From Robertmurraya dakarensis (GTDB lineage Bacteria > Bacillota > Bacilli > Bacillales > Cytobacillaceae), in assembly GCF_900156875.1 (NCBI RefSeq), contig NZ_LT707409.1, forward strand, positions 2,003,957-2,067,956: a stretch of 64,000 bases of DNA, given 5' to 3'. The position numbers and the translations under genes are program-made. Shown here in pieces: positions 1 through 8,167 of this stretch. Below the pieces are notes generated by a model, which was not told where the DNA came from, made no database searches, and saw only the letters and a program-made list of their open reading frames with translations. Positions within the stretch are counted from its first letter, which is position 1, and every line of letters begins with the position of its first letter.

Positions 1-308
1 TGAAAGAAAGCGAAGCAGAGCATATCATCACTGCTGAACTCCCAGGTGTAAAAAAAGAACAAATCGATTTACAGGTCGTTGATGATTCTATTACAATTTC
101 TGTAAAGCACCATGAAATGCTCACAGAAGAGGATGAAAATCGGCAGCTTATCAGAAGTCAACAATCTATGAGAAAAATGAGCAGAACCGTTTACTTAGGG
201 CAGCCAATTAATGATAAAAAAGTAAAAGCCTCGTACCGTGATGGTCTGCTGGAAGTAAGGATTCCGAAAAGAAGAGGAAAAAAAATTAATATCGAGACGA
301 ACGGATAA
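1..308 (+). CDS. Small heat-shock protein Hsp20 family, C-terminal part
   Basis: This is the 3' end of an alpha-crystallin/Hsp20 chaperone gene whose start lies before the window; reading frame 3 is open from the first base. The visible 101 residues hold the core of the alpha-crystallin domain: AELPGVKKEQIDL near the left edge, a variable middle, then SYRDGLLEVRIPK, which matches the family signature of a Gly-Leu-Leu followed by an Ile-x-Ile/Val strand. Such proteins are ATP-independent holdases that keep denatured proteins soluble. A strong terminator follows directly, so this is the last gene of its transcript. Which of the several Bacillus Hsp20 paralogues it is cannot be told from this part. 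Confidence 0.85.
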   Translation, partial: KESEAEHIITAELPGVKKEQIDLQVVDDSITISVKHHEMLTEEDENRQLIRSQQSMRKMSRTVYLGQPINDKKVKASYRDGLLEVRIPKRRGKKINIETNG

Positions 309-333
309 CCCGTTAAGGTTTTCCGTTTTTTTA
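300..333 (+). terminator. Rho-independent terminator of the hsp20 gene
   Basis: Nested inverted repeat AACGGA...AACC / GGTT...TCCGTT followed by seven T residues, starting at the hsp20 stop codon. Confidence 0.8.
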
Positions 334-354
334 TTTCAGAATAAGAAAACGGCC

Positions 355-378
355 ACTAAGGGCCGTTTGAGTTTCTCT
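355..378. terminator. Hairpin between hsp20 and yppG
   Basis: An eight-base stem AAACGGCC / GGCCGTTT with a six-base loop lies just past the yppG stop. On the minus strand it is followed by TTTTCTT, so it most likely terminates yppG. Confidence 0.65.
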
Positions 379-379
379 A

Positions 380-940
380 TTAAACTTTAAAAATTCCTCC
401 TATACCTTTGACTAAAGATGACACTTGGCTGACAGCATTTATCATTTGCCCTGCCGTATCAATCATTTTATTCGTATCAAAGGTGCCATCTTGAGCTTTA
501 AAAGAGTTTAAAATAGACTGCATTCCAGAAGGTGGCCGGTGAACAAATGATTGCTTCGGATAAGGATGCATATAAGATGGTTGAGTTGAGTAGTATGGAT
601 TAACAGATTCACTCTTTTGAGGCTGCAGTGGATTTTGATATATATAATCGATTGATTTATTGTTGTATCCTTGACTGTTAAATGAATTAAATCCCCCACC
701 CGACATGAATGGGTTCGTTAATCCATAATCAGGAAAAGGATTATGTGGTAAATTCCCTCCAAATCCCATTGAAGCTCCGTTCATATTAGCATTTAATGGA
801 ATCTGCGGAATAAAGTTGGCTTGGTAGTTTTGCCTCCCATACAGTTGGCCCCCACTGGCTGTCATGTTTGCATGTGGATATCGAAAAGAAAGTGTATTGC
901 GAGACTGGCCATAAGCCTTTTGATTTTTTCGGCCAAACAT
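380..940 (-). CDS. yppG: YppG-like protein
   Basis: 186-residue Asn/Gly/Pro/Tyr/Gln-rich protein of unknown function. The first ~115 residues are low-complexity and probably disordered. The last ~45 residues (SILNSFKAQDGTFD..., then MINAVSQVSSLVKGIGG) form the conserved tail typical of the YppG family; similar tails occur in spore-coat-like proteins of Bacillus. There is no signal peptide. The start is supported by AGGAGGAATTCTGC six to eight bases before the ATG. It is divergent from yppF, as in B. subtilis. A structural or spore-surface role is an inference from composition only. Confidence 0.8.
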   Translation of the reverse strand: MFGRKNQKAYGQSRNTLSFRYPHANMTASGGQLYGRQNYQANFIPQIPLNANMNGASMGFGGNLPHNPFPDYGLTNPFMSGGGFNSFNSQGYNNKSIDYIYQNPLQPQKSESVNPYYSTQPSYMHPYPKQSFVHRPPSGMQSILNSFKAQDGTFDTNKMIDTAGQMINAVSQVSSLVKGIGGIFKV

Positions 941-1118
941 ATGCAGAATTCCTCCTTGTTAAGTTCGCACGTTTCAATGTTCTTTTAACATTAAGCAATT
1001 TATTCGATACTACAACATATGATTGATATGCCTATGGGGTGATTGGGGCAGGTAAACTTTCTTAACTTTGTCTAACGATGAAGGATGATGTCGGAAGTTT
1101 AAATTTTGAGAAAATTAC

Positions 1119-1147
1119 AATATCCCATCATTTCATGATAGGATATT
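1119..1147. repeat. Imperfect inverted repeat upstream of yppF
   Basis: AATATCC and ATCAT arms pair with ATGAT and GGATATT around a TTC loop with one C-A mismatch, about 68 bases before the yppF start. No T-run follows, so it is not a classical terminator. It could be an operator or a leader hairpin. Confidence 0.5.
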
Positions 1148-1214
1148 AATAACAAATGCGCTTGCTCTAAGAAAATTAAATTATATGATTTGAAAAGATG
1201 GAGGAGGATTAAAA

Positions 1215-1439
1215 ATGCTTGTTCACGAATTAATGGAAAAATTTTCGTTGCAAAAAAATTACTCAACTGAAAATGTAAACGCTTTACTTGATTTCGCTAA
1301 GAAGGCTTACATCTTCAATGAAATTACAACGAGACAATACAAAAATATAGTTCGTGAGCTTGAATCACTGGGTGCAAAAATCCCTGATGACCTATCTCAG
1401 AACCTTTCCCTCATCGAATCTAACAATCAAAGTATTTAA
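1215..1439 (+). CDS. yppF: YppF family small protein
   Basis: 74-residue protein of the YppF family, function unknown. The sequence is mostly helical (LVHELMEKFSLQK..., VNALLDFAKKAYI..., YKNIVRELESLGA) with no membrane segment or cysteine. A strong ribosome site, GGAGGAGGATTAAAA, precedes the ATG. The gene is transcribed alone on the plus strand between yppG and yppE and ends in its own terminator. The order yppG-yppF-yppE-yppD matches B. subtilis and supports the name. Confidence 0.85.
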   Translation: MLVHELMEKFSLQKNYSTENVNALLDFAKKAYIFNEITTRQYKNIVRELESLGAKIPDDLSQNLSLIESNNQSI

Positions 1440-1440
1440 G

Positions 1441-1463
1441 ACTCCGTTAAGGGGTTTTTTTTT
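1441..1463 (+). terminator. Terminator of yppF
   Basis: Short stem ACTCC / GGGGT (one G-T pair) with loop GTTAA, followed by nine T residues, right after the yppF stop. It overlaps the last codons of the convergent yppE. Confidence 0.65.
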
Positions 1464-1818
1464 GCAGCAAATCAGCTAAAGTTGTTAATATAAATCTCAC
1501 CGATTGTAAATAGTTTTTAAAACGAGTTAAGCTTGTGTCTGGATAAAAAGCCTGCACAGATAACATTTCAATCTGCTCATGAGCGGACTCAATTTGCTTA
1601 GGGAATAAATTCCTCGGCATAGTTTCTTCAACCCAGGCTGTTGCACTTTTCAGCCATCGATCGTTTATCTCTTTAACATCATCAGCAAAAGGCTTAACTT
1701 CCGAGTAAAATTCTCCCTTTTCACCGGTTCGTTTTACCTCTTGAAATTTATCCTCGATAGTATTCAAATAAGATATTATTTTTTCAGTTAATAACTGTAA
1801 TTCTTTTGCTTGCGTCAC
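1447..1818 (-). CDS. yppE: YppE family protein (DUF1798)
   Basis: 123-residue, all-helical protein of the YppE/DUF1798 family. Members have a four-helix-bundle fold and no known activity. Recognisable parts are the N-terminal helix around residues 5-30, the EINDRWLKSATAWVEETMP segment, and the C-terminal LTRFKNYLQSVRFILTTLADLL helix. Translation starts at a GTG preceded by AGGAGGGTACTTAG. A hairpin with a T-run lies immediately upstream of that ribosome site (see the 1833-1868 entry), so the gene is either separated from yppD or controlled by the hairpin. Confidence 0.85.
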   Translation of the reverse strand: MTQAKELQLLTEKIISYLNTIEDKFQEVKRTGEKGEFYSEVKPFADDVKEINDRWLKSATAWVEETMPRNLFPKQIESAHEQIEMLSVQAFYPDTSLTRFKNYLQSVRFILTTLADLLQKKTP

Positions 1819-1832
1819 CTAAGTACCCTCCT

Positions 1833-1868
1833 AAAAAAATAAAGTAGCTATGAACAGTCAAAGCTACT
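1833..1868 (-). terminator. Hairpin with T-run between yppD and yppE
   Basis: On the minus strand AGTAGCT pairs with AGCTACT around a 12-base loop and is followed by TTATTTTTTT. The T-run runs straight into the yppE Shine-Dalgarno AGGAGGG. It can end yppD transcripts or act as an attenuator for yppE. Confidence 0.6.
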
Positions 1869-1892
1869 AGTCATCACTTTATTTTATTTTTA

Positions 1893-2165
1893 TTAAAAAC
1901 CAAGTTCAAGTTTCATGCCTGATTTATTCGTAAAGCTGGTATTTTGAGTTAAATCTAACGCCTGAAAACGTCCTTTATCATATTCCCCTTCTAACTTAAA
2001 GATTTTACTTTCGCAATTAATCAACTTAAGAGATTGTTCCTTCGTCTTGTTTTTTCGATAGTCAGATAAATTTCGATCAAGCGTCTTCTCTAAATCCTCT
2101 AACTGGTCATGTATCTCCGTCAACATCATCAATAATTCTTCCTTCTGAATGTGAGACCGTTTCAT
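1893..2165 (-). CDS. yppD: Small helical protein, YppD-like
   Basis: 90-residue charged protein, strongly helical and probably coiled-coil in residues 8-60 (EELLMMLTEIHDQLEDLEK, then LINCESKIFKLEGEYDKGR). No membrane segment or catalytic motif is visible. The start is fixed by AGGAGGTATGGAGA before the ATG. The name rests on its position between yppE and sspM, where B. subtilis has yppD; sequence similarity was not recalled with certainty. Function unknown. Confidence 0.65.
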   Translation of the reverse strand: MKRSHIQKEELLMMLTEIHDQLEDLEKTLDRNLSDYRKNKTKEQSLKLINCESKIFKLEGEYDKGRFQALDLTQNTSFTNKSGMKLELGF

Positions 2166-2400
2166 TCTCCATACCTCCTATTAAATGATCTACATATCTT
2201 AAGACTTGATAGAGAAAAATAAAAACTCACCCGTTAATACGTTATATTCTCTCTTCAAGAAGGACATCCTTCACCCATGACAAAACTAGAAGAGATTCGG
2301 CAAAGAAAGTAGATTTTTTCAACCAATACTCGAGAAATTCGACAGGAAATGAGAATGATCCCATAAGGAGTGAGCAAACTAAAATCGGAGGTGTAATGAA

Positions 2401-2508
2401 ATGAAGAAAAACGAGAAAAAAAATGGTGTACAACCTAAAAAACTCGAGGAGTCTAAACCAGGCTACGGAGATAAAAAAATGGAGGGGCCAGACCGGCCAT
2501 CAACTTAA
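2401..2508 (+). CDS. sspM: Small acid-soluble spore protein M
   Basis: A 35-residue gene. The product is very Lys-rich at the start (MKKNEKKNGVQPKK) and ends in DKKMEGPDRPST, which closely matches the DKKLGGPNRPST end of B. subtilis SspM (34 residues). Minor SASPs of this kind are made only in the forespore under sigma-G and stored in the spore core; their job is not known. A GGAGGTG ribosome site seven bases upstream sets the start. The position between yppD and yppC is the same as in B. subtilis. A forespore promoter is expected, but the only candidate (GAATG at 2353-2357, CAAACTA at 2375-2381) would start the RNA inside the ribosome site. Confidence 0.85.
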   Translation: MKKNEKKNGVQPKKLEESKPGYGDKKMEGPDRPST

Positions 2509-2513
2509 AACCT

Positions 2514-2563
2514 AAAAAATTAGAGAGTTTTGGGAAGTTAAGCTTCCTGCTCTCTAATTTTTT
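2514..2563. terminator. Bidirectional terminator between sspM and yppC
   Basis: Fourteen-base arms AAAAAATTAGAGAG and CTCTCTAATTTTTT around a loop that itself pairs (GGAAG...CTTCC). A-run on one side and T-run on the other serve both convergent genes; the yppC stop touches its right edge. Confidence 0.85.
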
Positions 2564-3578
2564 ATTTATAAGGGTATATTAATTCCTTTAATAAAATTAA
2601 TCGGTGCAGCCTCTTCTGCTTCTTATTGTACCAATCCGTCAAGATAACAGGATGACGATGGACCACCTTGTCGGTAAACCAGTTTCCCTTTACCTTACGA
2701 TCATGCAGCCAATCATTGCGATTATGCACATGATGTTTTATAACAGGATATACCTCTCTTAAAAGTGGAGTCTTATTACCAGTTTCTTTTGGAAAATATT
2801 GTTCATAATCAGTACGTGACCCAGTATGATAAGTGTTTTCTGCAAACTGTAAAAAAAGCGGATAAAGTTCATGATGAAATAAAATGGACGCTAACCTCTT
2901 CCCCAAATCAATTCGATGATTCACTGAACGAAATTGATTAACACTTGCTCCGTAAAGCTTGCCAGTTACCGTTGGAAACAAGACAGAGCTAAAATGAAGA
3001 CAATCTTGAAATGAGAAAAGAAGGGAATGAAAAACGCGTTTCTTGTATAACGGGTGTTGTATCACCGGCTTTTGTATGACATTTTGCTCATTAATAATCA
3101 ATGCAGCCATTAATCGCTCCTGATCTTTTTCTGTCCAAAAAATATTCCACTCATCTTTCATAAATGATGAAACATGAAAATATTTTAATAAGTGAAACAT
3201 TGGACGCTCATTTTTCGTCGAATAGTGATAGAGCAATAACTGTGGAAAAGCATCATGAAATATATACCAATTTGCTCTTTCATAGGTCAAAAATAACCGG
3301 TTTGTTTGTTTTTTGTTCAAAACCTTAGGCAGCCACTTTCCTTTAAGGTCACACATATTCCAGCCAGCATTTCTAGACACCATATGTGCCAAAAAGGACC
3401 AGCGTATTTCAGGATGCCGCTTGTAAAAATCATAATAAGCGTTTGTTCTTGAAATATTATCTCTATTATATATGGAGGTTTTTTCCTTAATGGAATGAAC
3501 CAGTTCTTGTTCTACAGCTGGCAGCTGTACTGTTTGGTCCCGCATTAGCATTACAATGACCAACACCCCATTCAACAT
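2562..3578 (-). CDS. yppC: DUF2515 family protein YppC
   Basis: 338-residue protein of the DUF2515/YppC family, without a known function. The sequence is rich in aromatic residues, His and Arg (for example NAGWNMCDLKGKW near residue 70, LFLTYERANWYIFHDAFPQLL near 95-115, WLHDRK near the end), as in other family members. No signal peptide is clear; residues 2-12 are short and hydrophobic only because of the chosen start. The ATG at 3578 has AAAGG upstream, while a later Met at codon 10 or 12 is possible. Divergent from recU, the same neighbourhood as in B. subtilis. Confidence 0.8.
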   Translation of the reverse strand: MLNGVLVIVMLMRDQTVQLPAVEQELVHSIKEKTSIYNRDNISRTNAYYDFYKRHPEIRWSFLAHMVSRNAGWNMCDLKGKWLPKVLNKKQTNRLFLTYERANWYIFHDAFPQLLLYHYSTKNERPMFHLLKYFHVSSFMKDEWNIFWTEKDQERLMAALIINEQNVIQKPVIQHPLYKKRVFHSLLFSFQDCLHFSSVLFPTVTGKLYGASVNQFRSVNHRIDLGKRLASILFHHELYPLFLQFAENTYHTGSRTDYEQYFPKETGNKTPLLREVYPVIKHHVHNRNDWLHDRKVKGNWFTDKVVHRHPVILTDWYNKKQKRLHRLILLKELIYPYK

Positions 3579-3676
3579 ACAGTCATACCTTTATAGTTCG
3601 TTAAATGGTGCTTTTTATTCAACCAAAGCTGATGGACATTTGATATGATAGTTAGTAGTTTGCGAGGTGACTAACC

Positions 3677-4291
3677 ATGAGTTTTCATTACCCTAACGGA
3701 AAGAAGTATGTGCAGCCTGCACAGCAAATGGCAATAAAAAAAACAAGAATGAAAGACTTGACCTATAGTAATAGAGGGATGACTCTAGAAGACGATCTAA
3801 ACGAAACAAATGATTTTTATTTACAAACAGCCCAAGCCGTCATTCATAAAAAACCTACACCTGTTCAGATTGTCAATGTTGACTATCCTAAAAGAAGTGC
3901 TGCAGTGATTAAAGAAGCTTATTTTAAACAAGCTTCAACAACCGATTATAATGGAGTTTACAAAGGAAAATATTTAGATTTTGAAGCAAAGGAAACAAAA
4001 AATCGACAATCATTTCCTCTTAAAAACTTCCATAAACATCAAATCAAACATATGAAACAAGTGCTGGATCAAGGTGGAATTGCTTTCGTTATTCTTAGGT
4101 TCTCTGCGACAGAGGAAGTATACCTTCTCGAGGCAGAGCATTTGCTTGTTTTTTGGAAAAGAATGGAGAATGGTGGAAGGAAATCTGTAACCAAATTAGA
4201 GATTGAGGAATTTGGTCATTACATCCCACTTGGATTTCGACCAAGAATTGACTATATTAAAATAATAGATGAACTATATGGATTAAACTGA
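3677..4291 (+). CDS. recU: Holliday junction resolvase RecU
   Basis: 204-residue RecU endonuclease, which cuts four-way DNA junctions in recombinational repair and chromosome segregation and cooperates with RuvAB and RecA. The type-II-restriction-like catalytic core is visible: [19 protein letters not shown], with Asp90, Asp101, Glu103 and Lys105 as the likely metal site, and [11 protein letters not shown] at the N-terminus with Glu38/Glu43. The first ~30 residues are the flexible DNA-contacting region. The length is normal for the family. GAGGTGACTAACC precedes the ATG. ponA follows after 40 bases, the conserved recU-ponA pair. Confidence 0.96.
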   Translation: MSFHYPNGKKYVQPAQQMAIKKTRMKDLTYSNRGMTLEDDLNETNDFYLQTAQAVIHKKPTPVQIVNVDYPKRSAAVIKEAYFKQASTTDYNGVYKGKYLDFEAKETKNRQSFPLKNFHKHQIKHMKQVLDQGGIAFVILRFSATEEVYLLEAEHLLVFWKRMENGGRKSVTKLEIEEFGHYIPLGFRPRIDYIKIIDELYGLN

Positions 4292-4331
4292 TATGCTAAG
4301 GTTGTTTGCTTAGAAAGGAAGGACATAACGT

Positions 4332-6941
4332 ATGACTGAGAAATATCAAACTAGAGAGGAGCGCCGTAAGCAGCAGGCGAATGCCAAGCAGAAAGGGAAA
4401 AAGAAAAGCCGTGGAAAAATTACCATTAAGAGAATCTTTTTAACCTTAGTTGCGATCGGAATCGTTGGCTTACTTACTGGTGTAGGCACATTTGCATACA
4501 TGGTAAAGGATGCTCCAGAGCTAGATGAAAAATTATTAAAAGACCCTATTTCTTCAGAGATTTATGACAAAGATGGAAAGTTAATTACGGAAATAGGTGC
4601 TGAAAAAAGAGATTATGTCGACTATGAAGATATTCCGAAATTGGTTGAGGAAGCGATCATCGCAACAGAGGATGTCCGTTTTTACCAGCATAATGGTATT
4701 GACCTCATTCGCTTAGGCGGTGCTGTGATCGCCAATATTACTGAAGGCTTCGGAGCAGAAGGTGCAAGTACAATTACGCAGCAGGTCGTTAAAAACTCAT
4801 TTTTAACGCCTGAAAAAACACTTTCTCGTAAAGCACAAGAAGCATGGCTCTCTTTCCAGCTTGAACGCAAATATCCTAAACAAGATATTTTTGAAATGTA
4901 TGTAAATAAAGTTTGGATGAACAGCGGAGGTCATGGTATAGCTACTGCAGCAAAAGTATTCTATGGAAAAGAGCTTGACGAGTTAACGTTAGCTGAAGCA
5001 GCTCAATTAGCTGGTATGCCGCAAAGCCCAGCAAATTATGATCCCTTTAACCATCCAGACAGAGCAGAAAAGCGGCGCAATATCGTTCTGTCATTAATGA
5101 ATCAACACGGATTTATAACCAAGGAAGAAATGGAAGAAGCCAAGAAAGTGGATGTAGCTTCAACACTTGTACCTGAAGAAAACCGCAAGAAAAATGGCGA
5201 TATTCCTTATGATTCCTTTATCGGACAAGTGGTAAAAGAAGTGGAGAAGAAATATCCTGACTTAGATCCTTTCTCTGATGGTCTAAAAATCTATACGACA
5301 CTTGATCCTAATGCGCAGGCTTATGTAGAAGAGATCCTTAATGGAAATGGAGAAATTGAGTACCCTAACGATCAATTCCAAGCTGGAGTTACTCTTCTCG
5401 ATACAAAGACAGGTGCCATCCGTGCACTTGGAGGCGGTCGTAATCAAACCGTGGAGTTTGGATTCAACTACGCTACGGACGCAAAAAGACAGCCAGGATC
5501 AACGATTAAGCCTATATTAGATTACGGTCCTGCGATTGAGCATTTAAAATGGGGCACTTATTACGCACTAGAGGATAAGCCTTACACATATTCATCCGGG
5601 GATCCGATCAGAAACTGGGATAACAAACATATGGGTGTTATGAGTATGAGAACAGCTTTAGCTTTATCTCGTAATATCCCTGCACTGCAGGCATTTCAAG
5701 CTGTCGGCGAAGAAAAGGCAAAACAATTTGCTATTGATTTAGGCATTCCCTTGAAAGAGATATATGAATCTTATTCAATTGGAGGCTTTGGCGGAGAAGA
5801 TAAAGGTGTGTCTTCTCTAGAAATGGCAGGTGCCTATAGTGCTTTTGGAAACAATGGTTCTTATACTGAACCGCATTCTGTCACAGAAATTGAACTTCGC
5901 GATGGTACGAAGTTAAATATGAAGCCAGAAACAGAAGTTGTGATGCAGGATTATACAGCATTTATGATATCAGATATGTTAAAAGATGTTGTACAATGGG
6001 GCACTGGTACCAGGGTCAAAATAGCTGGATTACCTGTGGCAGGTAAGACAGGTACGACCAATTATTCTGAAGAAGACAAGAAGAAGTACAATATACCAAA
6101 TGGTGCTACACCTGATGCATGGTTTGTTGGGTATACAACAAACTACACAGCTGCCGTCTGGACCGGCTATGATAATAAAAACGAGAACTATATGATGGGG
6201 AATGAAACGAGGATTTCCCAATATATTTTTAAACATATAATGGAACATGTTTCTAAGGATGTTAAAACGGAAGATTTCTCAGTTCCTAATAGTGTCGTTA
6301 AAGTTAATATTGAAAAAGGGACCATCCCTGCAAAACTTGCTAGTGAATTTACACCAAGAGATCAAATAGCAACTGAATACGCAATCAAAGGGAATGCTCC
6401 AACGGTGGTGTCTGAAAAATATGATAAGCCATCTGCACCATCTAGCTTACAAGCGGACTACGATAAGGAAAGAAATGAAATTGTCCTTACTTGGGATTAT
6501 CCTAATAGCGGCGAAGAAGAGCTTCAATTTGAAGTATATGCTTCACGTAATGAAGGATCAGAACAGCTGCTAACATCCATCGCGGAAAAAGAACTGCGTC
6601 TCAAAGCTGAATTTGGAGGGTTCTACTCATTTAAGGTATTTACGGTAAGAGACGGCCAAAGAAGTGATCCAGCTTCGACAACGATTGAGATACCTGATCC
6701 ATTTAACTTTGAAGATGAGGAAGACTTCGAAGATGGTGAAGATTGGAATAACGGCAGACAAGATGGCGTAAACGAAAACGAAGAAGATGAAAATCCAGGA
6801 GATGGGAATGAACCTGGGAATAATGGAAATGGAAACGGAAACGGTAATCGAGGCAATGGCAATAATGACCGTTCAGATGAAAACGAACAAGAAAATGGAA
6901 GTGGATTATTAGAAGGCATCCCTGATGTGACTAGCCCATAA
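4332..6941 (+). CDS. ponA: Bifunctional class A penicillin-binding protein 1
   Basis: 869-residue PBP1A/1B-type enzyme that polymerises and crosslinks peptidoglycan outside the membrane. After a basic cytoplasmic tail there is one membrane anchor at about residues 35-57. The glycosyltransferase family 51 domain covers ~75-245, with ATEDVRF (Glu113) and GASTITQQ. The transpeptidase domain covers ~340-640, with S390-T-I-K393, S446-R-N and K572-T-G-T. A fibronectin-type-III-like domain lies at ~690-780. The last ~75 residues are very acidic, then Asn/Gly repeats (GNGNGNGNRGNG). A GGAAGG site lies upstream, and it shares the recU transcript. The tail probably reaches into the wall and varies between species. 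Confidence 0.96.
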   Translation: MTEKYQTREERRKQQANAKQKGKKKSRGKITIKRIFLTLVAIGIVGLLTGVGTFAYMVKDAPELDEKLLKDPISSEIYDKDGKLITEIGAEKRDYVDYEDIPKLVEEAIIATEDVRFYQHNGIDLIRLGGAVIANITEGFGAEGASTITQQVVKNSFLTPEKTLSRKAQEAWLSFQLERKYPKQDIFEMYVNKVWMNSGGHGIATAAKVFYGKELDELTLAEAAQLAGMPQSPANYDPFNHPDRAEKRRNIVLSLMNQHGFITKEEMEEAKKVDVASTLVPEENRKKNGDIPYDSFIGQVVKEVEKKYPDLDPFSDGLKIYTTLDPNAQAYVEEILNGNGEIEYPNDQFQAGVTLLDTKTGAIRALGGGRNQTVEFGFNYATDAKRQPGSTIKPILDYGPAIEHLKWGTYYALEDKPYTYSSGDPIRNWDNKHMGVMSMRTALALSRNIPALQAFQAVGEEKAKQFAIDLGIPLKEIYESYSIGGFGGEDKGVSSLEMAGAYSAFGNNGSYTEPHSVTEIELRDGTKLNMKPETEVVMQDYTAFMISDMLKDVVQWGTGTRVKIAGLPVAGKTGTTNYSEEDKKKYNIPNGATPDAWFVGYTTNYTAAVWTGYDNKNENYMMGNETRISQYIFKHIMEHVSKDVKTEDFSVPNSVVKVNIEKGTIPAKLASEFTPRDQIATEYAIKGNAPTVVSEKYDKPSAPSSLQADYDKERNEIVLTWDYPNSGEEELQFEVYASRNEGSEQLLTSIAEKELRLKAEFGGFYSFKVFTVRDGQRSDPASTTIEIPDPFNFEDEEDFEDGEDWNNGRQDGVNENEEDENPGDGNEPGNNGNGNGNGNRGNGNNDRSDENEQENGSGLLEGIPDVTSP

Positions 6942-6947
6942 TTCACA

Positions 6948-6986
6948 CAAAAAAAGCGTCTAAGGAATTCTTAGACGCTTTTTTTT
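6948..6986. terminator. Bidirectional terminator between ponA and ypoC
   Basis: AAAAAAAGCGTCTAAG pairs with CTTAGACGCTTTTTTT around a GAATT loop; it serves both convergent genes and overlaps the ypoC stop. Confidence 0.9.
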
Positions 6987-7489
6987 ATAGCTATAGATTT
7001 TTTATAAAGCTTCTCCATCTCGATCATTAATTCGATAAGCTGCATATAAGAAGGATAAAAAACCGGTCTCCTCAGAATAAAATCCAAGCGCTCCCGTACG
7101 TTTACAGGCTTTACGGCAAGATTATTCCATACTATTTCGGGTGATAGTTTTACAGGTGTGCCATTTGTCCAATGCATCATCTCAATAAAGAGCCCAATCC
7201 CCTTTTTCATCGGTTCCTTTGCGCCAGCAAGATCTCTGTTTTTAAAATTTATTTTAAGCTGATCTCGCAGTACCGGCCATTCTGTTAGAAGTGCAGAAAT
7301 AGATGCTTCGTTTTCTTCCCATGGCTTTAAAGCTTGTATACCCACATAAAAGGCTGCATCATAAATAAATATTTTATTGACATTAAAGTGGTCCAATTCG
7401 TCTATCTCTTCACTGATGATTTTCTCAGGAAAAAAATAAGATTGCCCCAATTCCTTCGGTACTTCAAAGGTCTTAATGCTCATTAACAT
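6971..7489 (-). CDS. ypoC: YpoC protein
   Basis: 172-residue protein of unknown function, always downstream of nth in Bacillus. Features are KTFEVPKELG at the start, an Asp/Glu-rich region, KPWEENEASI near residue 55, LFIEMMHWTNG near 103, and a basic C-terminus (YKKSIAIKKSV). No membrane segment or catalytic motif is visible. The gene overlaps the end of nth, so translation is probably coupled. Two in-frame ATGs, at 7489 and 7483, follow AAGGGGAAGG; the second has better spacing. Confidence 0.8.
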   Translation of the reverse strand: MLMSIKTFEVPKELGQSYFFPEKIISEEIDELDHFNVNKIFIYDAAFYVGIQALKPWEENEASISALLTEWPVLRDQLKINFKNRDLAGAKEPMKKGIGLFIEMMHWTNGTPVKLSPEIVWNNLAVKPVNVRERLDFILRRPVFYPSYMQLIELMIEMEKLYKKSIAIKKSV

Positions 7490-8135
7490 CCTTCCCCTTC
7501 ATCCGCTTCTTTCCTTCACGGCACACGTCCAAGAGCGGACATGTAGGACATTGAGGGTTTTGAGCCTTACAATGATATCTGCCAAAGAATATCATGCGAT
7601 GGTGTGTAACAGACCATTCTTCCCGGGGAACCTTCTTCATTAATGTCTTTTCTACTTCCAAAACAGAATCCTTCCACCGGCAAAATGCAAGCCGTTTACT
7701 CACCCTTTCAACATGGGTATCGACCGCAATTGCAGGTTCTCCAAAGGCAACTGAGACTACGACATTGGCTGTTTTTCGGCCAACACCAGGAAGTTTAGTT
7801 AATTCATCTCGATCCTTGGGAACTTGCCCATCATACTCCTCAATAAGCATTTTAGATAGTTTTTGAATGTTCTTGGCCTTATTTCGATATAAGCCAATGG
7901 AACGGATATCGTTTTGCAGTTCTTCAATCGGTACTTTCAAGTAATCTTCTGGAGTTTTATATTTCTGAAATAGCTCCCGCGTCACCTTATTAACTAAAGC
8001 ATCTGTGCATTGTGCAGAAAGACTTACAGCAATAACAAGTTCAAACGGGTTGGAATGAACAAGTTCACAATGAGCATCTGGGAACATCTCTCCCATTTTA
8101 TCCAAACAGTACCGAATCTGGGTTTTATTAAGCAT
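7473..8135 (-). CDS. nth: Endonuclease III (DNA glycosylase/AP lyase)
   Basis: 220-residue base-excision-repair enzyme that removes oxidised pyrimidines and nicks the strand. The helix-hairpin-helix LPGVGRKTA (115-123) contains the catalytic Lys121, and Asp139 in AVDTHV is the second catalytic residue. Four cysteines in the C-x6-C-x2-C-x5-C pattern (189, 196, 199, 205) hold the [4Fe-4S] cluster. Full length for the family. It follows dnaD by about 30 bases and overlaps ypoC by a few codons, in the aspB-asnS-dnaD-nth-ypoC cluster. Confidence 0.97.
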   Translation of the reverse strand: MLNKTQIRYCLDKMGEMFPDAHCELVHSNPFELVIAVSLSAQCTDALVNKVTRELFQKYKTPEDYLKVPIEELQNDIRSIGLYRNKAKNIQKLSKMLIEEYDGQVPKDRDELTKLPGVGRKTANVVVSVAFGEPAIAVDTHVERVSKRLAFCRWKDSVLEVEKTLMKKVPREEWSVTHHRMIFFGRYHCKAQNPQCPTCPLLDVCREGKKRMKGKDVNEH

Positions 8136-8167
8136 TTACATTCACTCACGATCATTAAAAAAATCAA

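Noticed and set aside
2353-2381. Sigma-G promoter for sspM (GAATG-17-CAAACTA)
   Set aside because: The start point would fall inside the ribosome site at 2387-2393, so it cannot be accepted as drawn.
6623-6946. 107-codon minus-strand ORF opposite the ponA 3' end
   Set aside because: It mirrors the repetitive tail of ponA; Ser/Pro/Phe-rich composition and no ribosome site mark it as a shadow.
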